Source: Acanthamoeba lenticulata (Eukaryota; Discosea; Longamoebia; Acanthamoebidae). From it: a stretch of 40,186 nucleotides of DNA. Made by a program: the position numbers and the translations under genes. This document shows, in pieces, positions 20,601 through 32,600 of the stretch. Each line of letters starts with the position of its first letter. The first letter of the stretch is position 1. The stretch is from positions 1 to 40,186 of the forward strand of contig NAVB01000570.1 in the NCBI GenBank assembly GCA_002179805.1. Direction: 5' to 3'. The notes under the pieces were generated by a model, which did no database searches, was not told where the DNA came from, and saw nothing but the letters and a program-made list of their open reading frames with translations.

Positions 20601-23600
20601 GATATTGCCAGCGATCCAGGTGCCTGTGCCGGCGATGTCGAGCAGTACACCGGTGATGTCCTTGTTCTGCGCTGTGTCGGCCACAAACTGGGACAGGACG
20701 ACGATGGAGCCGTTGACGCCGGTCGCCATCTCACCAGCGCTCATGCGGTAGGTGTCGGTCACCGTGAGCGTGCCCGTGAGGGCCACCTGGCCGCCGGTCT
20801 GGGTGAGGAACGGGACGGTGAAGTCGACGTTGCCCAGGTCGAGCGTGCCCGCGGTAACGTTGAGGGGCACCACGGGCGTCGGCAGCCCGTTGTTGAACAG
20901 GTGAAGCGCGCCAGCCGTGACTTGGACGTAGGGGCCCATGTTGACCAGCTTCGAGGTCGAGGCAAAGGTGAGATCAGCGCCGGCGCAGACGGTCGCCGCC
21001 GTGCTGTTGTAGAGACCGCCGTCGCCAACCCACATGACGCCTCCGGTGAAGGACGAAGCCTGAAGCAGCAGCTGGCCGTAGACCTCGAGCACACCGCCGC
21101 TGAGGGCCAGCGCGCCCATAGCCACACCGGTGCGGGTCAGGACCACAGTGTCGGTGTTCACGACGAGCAGGCCCGAGCCGGTGGTCTGGAGGACACTGTC
21201 GACAAGATGGAGGCCGCCGGTGAAGGCCAGCGTGCTGCTGACGCTGACGGGCGACGTGTAGGAGCCGCCGCCGGCGAGGCTCAGGCTGCCCTGGTTCACG
21301 TTGAGGGTCCCGCTGTGCTGGACCGCCCACTGGATGGTGTTGGTGGCCGTGCCCGACTTGACGAATGTGCCGCGGTTGATGAAGGCGCTGTTGGCGCCCG
21401 AGCTGAGGAGCCAGTTGTAGTTGGTCCCATTCGTAGCGGCGGTAAAGGTGGCCGTGCCATTGTTGACGAACACACCGCCGGCGAGGCCCACCACGTTGCC
21501 GCTGGTCCAGGTGGCCGTGGCGCCGTTGAAGAGGATGCCGTCGGCCAGCTGCTTGACGCCGCTGGAGCTGATCACGAGGCTGCTTGTGGACACGAGCGTG
21601 CCGGTGCCCTGGATGGTACCGGCGGCCCACTGCATGGCGCCGAGCACGCGAACGATGCCCAGCTTGTTGAGCACGCCGCCGGTCATGGTGAGCGACGAGA
21701 AGGTCAGGTCGTAGGTCGACGTGTCAAGCGTGCCCGACGAGATGGCGGTGGGCGGGAAGGCCGTGTTGATGTTCTCCGTGTACAAGCCCAAGAAGCCGCC
21801 CGCAACAATGACGCCCTTGCCCACGCTGGCCAGGTGCGCCGGCTCGGCCATGTAGAGCGTGCCGCCGGTGGCCAGCGTGAGGCCCGACGAATTGAACAGG
21901 CCCAGCACAAAGTTGATGCCGCCGGCGCTGGTGAAGTTGGACGAGGCGTCGACCGTGATCATCGTGGTCGGCATGAAGGACTGCGAGCCGAGGCCCAGCA
22001 CGTTGGCGTTGGACAGCACGAGGCGCGAGGCGCCCGTGATGCTGAAGTTGCCTGTGTGGATACCGCCGCCATCGAGCGCGAGCTGCGAGCCGCTGTCCAC
22101 CGTCACGACGCCGTGGTTGTCAAACTGAGCGGCGATGCTGGTGCCGGCGGGGCTGCTCACGACGCGGAAGACGCCATCGTTGGTGAAGAGCGGCAGCTTG
22201 AAGCTCGTGATCGGGTTGGCCAGGCCGCATGCCGCGGCACAGTTGACGATAAACGTGGCGGTGGGGTTGTTGACGAAGACAGCGCCGTTGGTCATGCTCA
22301 GGGTGCCGCCGAGCAGGCTCGTCGTGGTCGAGCTGATGAGGGCGGTCGTGTCCACGAGCTTGGCGGCGGTGCCGGAGATGGTGAACGCCGCCGTCGACAC
22401 AAAGGTCAGCTGGCCAGGGCCGGTGATGCTGCCGCCGGTCAACTGGTACTGGCCAGTGACGGTCACGTTGCTCTGGAGGGACAACACGCCGCCGGACTGG
22501 GTCACGCTGGAGAGCACCACCATCTGACCCTTGAGGTCGACGCTGCCCGAGGTCAGGTTAAGCGGCGGCAGGGCCACGACGCTGGCGGGCAGGACGGGCA
22601 GGACGAGGCTGCCGCCAGAGACCACCAGCGTGTTGGCGCCCAGCTGAAGCGAGCCCGTCGAGGCCACGGTGAGCGAACCGGCCAAGAGCTGCGTGAGGCA
22701 CGACGAGCAGTTGTAGTTGCCCGAGATGGTGACATCCGCGCCGGACACGGCCAAGGCGACGTCCTTTTCGACGACCAGCGACGAGTTGGGCGCGAAGGCG
22801 TGAACGCCGGCCGCGAACTGCAGCGTGGTGGTGCCCGCGAGCGCGCGCACCGACGAGGCGGTGTCGAAGAAGGTGTCAGCGCCGGCCAGCGTAAGCGAGC
22901 CGTTGGACACGGTGAGCGAGCCCTTGTGGTCGAGGTCGCACGACAGCGTCGAGGCGCCACTGCCGGTCTTGACGATCGAGCCTAAGTTGACGAGGCGGCA
23001 AGCGCCCGGGGCGCTAGCGGCCAAGTCGGCCGTCGAGGTGGCCGAGATGGTGAGCGTGCCCAGGTTGCGCACGAGGGCGCCCGACGCCGCATTGATCGAA
23101 CCGCCTAGCCACTGCACCGCGGTAGTCATGTTGAGCGTGGCGGCCTGCAGGGTCTTGGCCGAGCCGCTCAGGGTGACGGGGCCGTTGGCCTGGATGGTGA
23201 TGGCAGACACGGCGCCGCCATTCCACGTGAACGCGTTCTTGACCGTCACGGCGGTCAACGAGGCGCCGGCACCCACGAGGCTCGCCGTGGCATCAACGGA
23301 CAAGCTAGACAGGCGGAGTGCAGGCGCGGTGACATAGACCACACCCGATCCGGCGACCGAGAGCGTCTGGTTGGCGTCGGCCACGTTGGGCGAGACGAGG
23401 GTCAGGTTGCCGGAGCCGCTCACCGAGGCCGAGGCCACCTCCCAGGCGGCGGTGTTGGTCGAGTTGATGATGACGACGCCCGAGGTCACGCTGACCGAGC
23501 CGGTGCTGCGCAGGGCCGCGGTGCCCATCAGGGTGAACACCTGGCCGCTGGTCGCGTTGAAGGACAAGGCGCCCGTGGCGCTGACGCTCACGTTGCCGCT

Positions 23601-26600
23601 GGCGAGGCCGCCGCTGTTGAGGGCCAAAGAGGCGCTGGCGAGCACGCTGACCTGGCCGCTGCTGGTGATGGGCCAGCCAAGGAGGGCGCTGCCACCCGTC
23701 GCGACGGTCAGCGAGCCCACGAATTTGGCCTGCGGCAGGGCCGAAGCCGAGCCGGCGGCCACCGAGAGGGTCGCCTGCTGCAGGGCGGCGACCTGGCCGT
23801 AGCTGTTCCACTTGGCGCTCTGCGAGCCGACCAGACCACCGGTGGTGAAGTTGACCGCCGCCAGCGTCGTCAGGGTGCGCTTGACGAGGCTCGCGGTGCC
23901 GCTGATGACCACGGCGCCCGACACGGTGGTGGTGCCTACGCCCTCGTGGCTTCCGCCAGACCAGGCAAGCGGGCCGTTGACCTGCACGCTGCCGCTGCCC
24001 AGGATGGTACCGCCGCTCTGCGTAAGCGACGTCGTGTTGAGGGAAACGCCGCGCGTGGCCAGGACAAGGGTGCCGCTCGAGAGCACAAGCGCGTTGATGT
24101 TGGCCGTGGCCGGGAGCGTGATGACCGCGCCGGCCGTGGCGACGACAGCCGTGTCCGTGGATCGCGGGACGTAACCCGTGCTCCAGCACGTAGACGTGAA
24201 CCAGTTGGCGTTGCCAGTGCACGTCCAAGTAGCTGTGACGTTGGTGGCCGTCGACGCGCAAGTCGAGCCCGCGTAGGGCGCCGTGCAGACGCAGTTGCTG
24301 TTGACGCAGGTGCCGTGGCCGCTACACTTAGAGGCGCAGTTGTCGGTGCAGGCCAGGCCCATGGCCGTGGTGCCGGAGCACGAGCAGGTCGCCGTCGCCG
24401 TAGTGCACGTGCCAGCGCCGGAGCAGTCGTAGGGGCACACGTATCCGGTCAGCGTGAGCTGCGTGGCGTTGAAGGTGGGCCACAACGTGATCGCGCTGCC
24501 GCTGACTTGGCTGTTGATCGTGCGGAAGTCCTCCGTCTTGGAGCCGTAGGTCATCAGTGAGAACCTGTCGCCCGGTCCCGGCCGGTAGTCCTTGTTGAAC
24601 GTGAACGTGAGCGTGCCGTCAAAGTTGGCCGTGCCGCCCGTCACGAGGCGCGGGTACTGCAAGTCGGGGACGATGCCCGAGATCTGCACGTTGAGGTTGG
24701 CATTGGCGCCGAGGGTGAAGTTGCCGTCGATAGCCGTCGTGGCCGGGAGCACCCAGCTGCCGGAAGTGAAGTCGAGCGAGCCGTAGATCTTGCCCGAAGG
24801 CGTGCCGGCATGGTCGGTGCCGACGCCGTTGATGGAGAAGACGCCGCCGCTGAAGGAGTGCTTGGCCGCGGGGTTGGTCAGGGTGAGCACGCCCGCGTGC
24901 TGCTGCGTGACGTTGCCGCCGCGCACGGTGAGCACGCCCTGGTGCCACCAGTAGGCCCGGTGGGCGTCCCAGACGCCGGCGTTGATGTCGATGTCCCAGT
25001 CGACGTAGACCGTGCGGTAGTTGGAGTACTTGCCCAGCTTGCCAAACACGACGATCTTGGGCGCGGGCGAGCCTGGGCTGCCGACGTTCATGCGGTAGTA
25101 CTCGAAGCAGTCGTGGCACAGGTTGTAATAGCAGTTCTCGCACGCCGTGGTGTAGGCGTTGACCATGTCCAGTGTGCCCGTCGCGCCCACGATGAACTGC
25201 GCGCCGGGGTAACCGTACCAGTTGCCGCGGTACCAGCGCGCGTAGCCGTTGAGCTGGAACACGTTAAGCGAGAGGTAGCGCGCCGCGTTGTTGTCGAGCT
25301 TGAGTGCGCCCACCGTGCAGTTGCCCGTGCCGGTCACGGTGCCAGCCTGCCAGTCAAAAGCGGCCGCGTAGATGAGGCCGGCCACCTGAAGCGTGCCGTT
25401 GTTGGACAGGACGAAGTTCGTGGCCGAGGCCGAGTAGGTCACAATGCCCAGCAGGCCGCCGCTCACCGAGACGACGGGCAGCTGCACCAAGGCGCCCAGC
25501 TGGAAGTAGGCAAAGCCGCCGCTGACGCTGGTCGTCGCCACGTTGTACGAGCCGTAGGCATTGACCATGCCGCCGGTGGCAAAGACCACCGCGCCAGCGC
25601 CGCTTACGGTCGACGTGGCCGGCAGCGTGCTGTAACCGCCAGCGAACAGGATGGTGCCCGCGGCGCCCACCTGCACGACGCTGTCGAGCGTGGCGTTGAT
25701 GATGAAGGCGAGCACGCCGGCGTTCACCTGCAGCAGGGCTTGGTTGAGCAGCGGGCAGGCGAACGTCGCCGTGCCGGCGGAAGCCGCCACGAGCGTGCCG
25801 GCGTTGATGACGACGCTCTGCTGCACCGCCACCGCGGCCGCGATCGAGCCGCCTGAGGTCACCGTGAAGTTCTGCAGGTTGTAGAACGACTGGCCGTTGA
25901 TCAGGATGATGCTGCCCGCGGTCCAGTTGGCCACTCCCGTGTTGACGGTCTTACGGCCGAGGTAGAGGGTGCCGCCGGCCAGCACGGTGGTGCCCGTAAG
26001 AAGCGTGGCGCCGGTGCCGGTCTGCGTGCCGCCGGACATGGTGAGCTGCGGGAGGGTGATGTTGCCGCTGCCGGTGAGGTATCCGCCGGACTGAGTCAGG
26101 TTCGGCAGGGTGAAGGTGTTGTTGAGGAAGTCCAGCGTGCCGTCGCCCGAAAGGGCCACCTGCGACGGGAACGTCGTCGGGACCGTCTCAAAGGCCAGGT
26201 AGCCGCCCGAGACCTGGAGCGAGGCGCCGAGGCTCACCCACTTGGTGCTACGGCGGAAGGTGACGAGGCCGTCGGTGACGCTCGTAGTGCCGCTCACGGC
26301 GTAGGTGCCGCGGAGCTCGACGCCCGCGCCGGAGAAGAGCAGCGTGCCGGTGCCCTGGAAGGTGCCTGCAACATCGAGCGCGTAGTAGCCGCCCACAAAG
26401 TTGATCGTGCCGGGCGTGGTCGCGCCCAGCGTGCCAAAGGTGGTGCCCGCGGCCGAGGCCGAGAGGCCCAGCACGCCACCCGTGCAGGACACGGTGCCGT
26501 AGTTGTTGAGCGTCACGTAGACCACGTTGTTCTGGGCCGATTTGACAACGGTGCCGTTGTTGACGATCGAGGCCTGGCCCGAAGTCGACAGCCACTCGGC

Positions 26601-29600
26601 GTCTTTGTTGCGGTACGGGCTAATGACGTAGATGCGCTGAGCATTGAGCGCCAGCGTGCCGTTGGCCGCATTTTCCAGGACCGCCGCGTCGTGGTGGTAG
26701 ACGTCGCCCCCCTCCCACGAGATGAGGCCGTAGTTGCGCAGGAGACGGGCCAGATGCTTGTCGCCCACGCTCGACAGGGTGAGCGTAGTGCCCGTCACGA
26801 TGGTGGCGCCGTTGCCGGTCATGGTGCCCGACGTCCACGTGCTGTTGACGGCGAGGGTCAGCTGACCGCTGCCGGTGAGCACGCCACCTTCGAGCACAAG
26901 AGACGGAAGCACAAGGTTCCACTGCGTCAGGTCCAGCGTGCCGGCAGTGACCTGCAGCTTGGAGCCCACGCTGTCGCCCACAAACACGACGCCCGGCGCC
27001 TGAGTGTAGTGATCGCCGTCGACCTGCTGCCCGGCATGCGGGAAAGTCGTGTAGCCGCCCGTAACCCAGAGCCGGCCGAGGTTGGCAAACGTGCAGTAGA
27101 CGTTGTTGACGCCGTTGGCAAACTCGATCGTCGACGCCGCGTCGGCGCGAATCGTCGCGTTGACATCGGCCACAGCGTCGCCAAGCGCGAGGATGCCGCC
27201 GGTGAGGGCCGAGTAAATGCCCGCCGCGCTGTAGCTGCCGCCAGAGAGCAGCAGCCGGCCGGCCGTGACCTCGGTCAGGTTGAAGTTCTCAAAGTACAGG
27301 GCCACGCGAGCCGACAAGGCCGCACCGCGGCTGCGCACGATGCCGTAGTTGCGCAAGCGCGCCTGGTTGGACCCCGAGAGGCTCAGACCGTAGCCGCTGC
27401 CGGCCGGGTGCACGATCTCGAAGAGGGCGCCGGGCGAGTTGATGAACAGGCCGTTGTCGATGCCCACGCCGTTGCCGCCGAGCCACTGGGTGAGGTTGTT
27501 GCTCACCAGCGGCCTGCTGAAGCCAAAGGTGGTGGCGCCCGCCAGGATCTGGAGCGTCCCGTCGAAGACGGTCGTGCCCGAGCCGGTCATTTGACCGCCG
27601 CTCCACCGGTAGGTGCCGGTGGCGTCGATGGTGCCGGAGCCGATAAGCACGCCGTCGGACTGGCTGCTCGACGGAAGGGTCACGTTCCACGCCTTGAAGT
27701 CGAGTGTGCCGCCGGACAGGGCCACGGACGGGAAGACAGCCGGGAGGGCCTCAAAGCTGGCCGTACCGGCCGACACGCGGAACGTCGGGCCAAAGGCCGT
27801 GAAGACGATGCCCTGGCGGAAGTTGACCACGCCGCCGTCGACGATGGTGTCGTTGGTCGACTGCAGGTCGGCAAACACGTTGCTCACGCCGCCGGAGAAC
27901 TTGAAGCTACCGGCGCCCGTCAGGCGGCACGTCGTGGCCAGCGTGTGCTGGTCGGTGTTGGCCGAGCCGTCGAACGAGAGCTGGGCACCGGCCGCGACGG
28001 TGTAGGTCGAGTTGGCGCAGGTACCGCCGCCAGCAAGGGCCAGGTTGCCCGCCTTGGACTGGACCACGGCGTCAGGTCCGCTGTTGCGGAACAGCATGTC
28101 GAGCACGGCGCGCGTGGCCGAGCTGGCCGACTTGAGCACGAGACCGCGGTTGTCGAACACGCTGAGCGGCTGGCCGGTGGTCGTGCACCAGCACTGCGAG
28201 GTGGTCGCCGGGTCGGCATTGAACGTGGCGTTGTTCCAGTTGACGAACCGCGCACCATTGGAGGTGGCGATGTTGCCGGCCTGCCACTGGGTCAAGTTGT
28301 AGTTGACCACGTTGCGCGCAAAAGTGGCGGTGGCGGCGTTCACCACCATCTGGCCACGCACGATCGTCGTGCCCACGCCGGCGATGGCGCCGCCGGTCCA
28401 CTGGTAGGTGCCCCAGATCGTGGCATTGCGCACGCCCGTGAAGGTGCCGGCCGAGTGCGCCACGTCCTGGATGTCGTGCTCGGCGTCGCCCAGGTCCAGC
28501 GTGCCGCCAGCCACGGTGAGCACCGGATGGTCGCGGTTGATGCCGTAGTGGAACAGAATCGTGGCGGTGCCGGCCACCTGCAGGCCCTGTGTGGCCGTAT
28601 TGGTGAAGGTGGCGCCCAGCAGAAGGTTGGCCAAGCCGGAGCCTTCCGCGCGCAGCTTGCCGGAATCGCGGAAGGTGCTCCTCACGTTGAGGCTACCGCC
28701 GGTAACGCGCACATTGCCGTTGGAGGCGTTGCCGCTGATGACCGAGAGCGAGCTCAGGGTCGACACGCCGGACTCGAACACGATCGCCGACGCGCCAGGC
28801 TGGAACGTGCCCGAGCTGTAGCCGCCAGCGGAGATGTACAGAGGCTGCACGCCCGTCGTGGCGGTGCCGTTGTTGTTGAACGTGATTTTGATGTGGCCTG
28901 CATCACCAGTGCTGCCCGTCGTGACGATGCCGTAGTTGTCGAACGAGCCGGCGCCAGACATCACACGGTCGACGCCGTAGCTTGAGTATGACGCGCAGCA
29001 GCCCAGGGCGAGCGTGAAGGTGCCCGACGGGTTGTTGGTGAAGCCAGCGTCGCTGCTGACGACCACGTTGCCGCCGCTCCACGTGAGCGCTTGGTTGTTG
29101 ACCACACGGCAGTTCAGGGCCTTGTCCGAGTAGTTCCAGAGGTAATCATAGACCTGGCTCGCCCCAGCCGCCATGGTGCCGGTGCCGTTGTTGATCAGCT
29201 GGCCGCTCGCCGTCGGGCACGAGATGGTTCCCAAGGTCCAGGTGAAGGACTGCAGAACGGTCACCGGGCCCTCGAGGGTGGCCGTCGCGCTTCGGGGCGA
29301 CCCGGCCTGGTACGACGACGAGCCAATCTGCAGCGAGCGCAGGACGTGCGCGTATTGGCCAAAGTTGACGGTGCCCCACTCGACCATGATGGCCGGCATG
29401 TTGTTGGTGGCCGCGTCGGCAAAGTTGAGCACGCCACTGACGCCGGAGGGAGAATCGGCCGCCACGCCCACCTGGATGACGCCGGTGGAGACAAACTGCG
29501 AAGTCGACTGCACGGTGGCAACGCCCCGCAGGTGGAGGTAGCCGCTAATGGCCACGCGGCAGGCCAGGTCCACGGTGTTGGGGAAGACCAGCGCGCCCGA

Positions 29601-32600
29601 GGCCGACGGGGCGATGAGCGCCGTCGTCGGGTCCAGGTAGGTGTAGGCGCTGATGAACTCGAGCGTGCCTGAGGCCGTGAAGGTGCCGTTGGACTGCGTC
29701 CCGGCGGCGTTGATCGCGAGGTAGGTCGACGACGCCACCGAGATCGTGCCGTAGTTGACGACGCGAGCGTTGATGCTCGTGCTGCCGCTCACGGCCGCCA
29801 GGGTGCCGTAGTTGATCAGCTGGCCGCTGGTGGAGTCGCCCGACAGGCCGTTGTCACCAGAGATCGTCAAGGTCGCCTGCTGGTCGATCAGCAGGGTGGC
29901 GCCGCCACTGAGGGCGATCGTGCCAGCGGTCCACGCCGACGACGGGGCGCTGAGCTGAAGCGTGTGGGCGCCGGCGATGGCCTTGATGCCAAGCGAGGCA
30001 AAGGTCGCAACGCCGAGCACTTGAGTCTGGCCACGGCCGCTGAGTGTGCCGGCGAAGAAGTCGAGCGTCTTGAGGACCGTGATGGCACCGTCGGCGATGA
30101 CCTGCGCAGTGCCGGTGCCGTCACCGCTACCGATCTGCATGGAAGACAGGCTCACCGTGCGGCAGTTGAAGTTGGTCTTGCCGCCCTGCGCCTGGAACGG
30201 CGCGCCAAAGTCGACCACGGTGGCCTCAGCCCGCACGTCGAGCGAGCCGCTGTTGACGCTGGTCCTGCCGCCCGTGGCGTTGTAGGTGCTCTGCATGATG
30301 AGCGAACCGCCATTGACCACCAGCTGGCCGGCCACGGTCACCTCCGATGAACGGTCGAAAAAGTACGAGGCCTGCACACCGTTGCTCGGCGGATCGACGC
30401 TGAGGACGCCACCGGCCTTCACAGCGATCGTGCGCCAGTTGGTGCCGGCGGCGATGCCCACGAGGCCCTGCGACACCAGCACGCTGCCGTAGTTCTGGAA
30501 GTCCGTCAGCACGCGGCTGGCCGCCGTCGAGTCCTGCGCGACGATGCTGCCCCGGTTGACCACCTGCACGCCCAGCGGGCCGCTAATGCTGCCGACGGCC
30601 TTGAAGATGAAGGTGCCAGACACGTCGTTGACGAACGTCGCCGAGTTGTTGAGCACAATGTTGCCGTCGATCCACGAGCCATCACGTTGCTGCAGTTAAA
30701 GAAACGTAGGCCAGTGAGTCACCTGTGAAATATATATATATATATGAGAAGGACATCAACAAAACGTACGTTGTAGAAGGACGCCATGTTGAGGGTCTTG
30801 ACACCCGGGCCAGAGATGGTGGTCGTGTTGCGGACAGTCACGGAGCCCGAGCCCTGAATGGCGCCGCCAGTCTGCAGAACGAAAGGAACGATCTTGAGAT
30901 CAGGAGGTCTGGATAGAAAAACAATTGAATGTGCGGAGCTCGATGACGTACCCAGGTGAAGAGGACAACAGGCATGTCGACGTTGGTGGAGAAGGCGCCG
31001 CCAGAGATGAGAAGGGACGGGATGGTGAAGTTGAGGCAGTGAATGCGCATCATGCCACCCGACACGATAAACTGCGACGGCACGCTCTGCGGCTGCACGT
31101 AGAGGTCGGCGATGCCACCGCTCACCGTGAGCGGGTTGCCAAAGTTGGCCAGTGTGGCGTCGAGGTTGAAGTTGGTCTGCCCGTCGTTGACCTCGGTCGA
31201 GCCGGACACGTTGAAGAGCGAGTCGACGTCGATCGTGCCCGACAGCAGCGCCTTGCCCGAGCCCGCAAAGGTCGAGTTGGGCAGGAGCGAGAAGACGCCG
31301 CCCAGCTGCAGCGTCGCCGCCGGACCAAAGGTCATCGTGCCGTTGTTGTAGCCGCCGCCAGCGAGGTAGAACACGCCCGAGCCCGTGGCCTGGGTCACGT
31401 TGTTGTTCTGGACCGTCAGGAGCACGAGGGCCGACGCCGAGCCGATCGAGGCGAGGGTGCCGTTGTTGACAAACACCGAGTTCTTGCCGGTCGTGTTGGT
31501 GAAGCCATAGGGCGAGGTGAAGTTGAGGGTGAAGGTGCCCTCGTTGATGATGCTCGACGCGCTCGCGGCCTTGATGTTACCGGCAACCCAGAGCGCATCG
31601 GCGTAGTTGGTCAGGGCCGTGAGGGTGATGAGCTTGTCGGCGGCCGACGAGATGTCGATGCCGCTGAGGCAGCGCACGCCAGAGACCAGGTTGTAGAGGT
31701 GGCCGCCCAGCCAGTGGAACCGCTTGTTGGTGATGAGCGGGGCCGTGCCGGTGAGGGTGCCGTCGACCAACGACAGGTCCTCGTTGGCCAGCAGCTGGCC
31801 GCTCACGGCGTGGGTGCCGCCTAGCACAAAGACGGGGGCGTTGAAGGTGGCGACGCCACCGATCTGCAGGCCTGTGGCGCGCAGGAACACGCTCTGAGAC
31901 GCGGTCAGGTTCTGCGTCGTGTGCAGCGTGCCAGCGACATCGAGCACGGCGGCGTCGATGTTGGCGTCGTTGAACTCGGCCGTGCCGCTGGTGATGTTGA
32001 AGAAGGCGCCGATGTTGGTGAGCACCGAGCCGGCCTGCAGGTCGAGCAGCCCACTGGTGACGAGCGTGGTGCCGCTGACATTGAACACGGCGTCCGACTG
32101 CACGGCCACGGTGCCGTCCACCACAAAGGTGCCGGCCACGGCCAGCACGCTCGAGGCCAGCAGATTGTGCGTCACGGGGCCCGTGAAGGACAGCGTCGCG
32201 CCGGAGCTGACGTCGAACCGACCGCTGTTCTTGGTGCCGTAGCCCGCGATCTGCACCGCGCCAGAGCTGATGGTGAAGTTGCCCGACTGGTCCAACAGCG
32301 CGTTGATCACGTTGGTCGTGGTCCCGTTCTTGAACATGCGGCCCGAGTTGGCAAAGTAGAGCGAGGTGCCGCCGATCCAGTTCAACGAACCACCCGGCAT
32401 GAAGTAGAACTGGCCTGAGTTGACGATGGAGCCGCCGTTGATGCCGGAGATGTCGCCGCCAAGCCACTGGGTGGTGCTGCCGACGTTGATGCGACGCGAG
32501 TCGAGCGACTTGGTGGTGGTGGTCGAGACGACCAGGCCGCCCGAGCAGGAGAGCACGCCCGGACCGCCGGCGATCTGTCCGCCGAGCCACTGGGTCTGCT

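Noticed and set aside
18996..22985. 1,329-residue open frame on the plus strand
   Set aside because: Same reason: GC-rich antisense frame opposite the solenoid, low-complexity Arg/Ala/Val composition.
4830..30000. CRISPR-like or satellite array
   Set aside because: The repetition is at protein level with long, diverged units in one reading frame; no short identical repeats with spacers.
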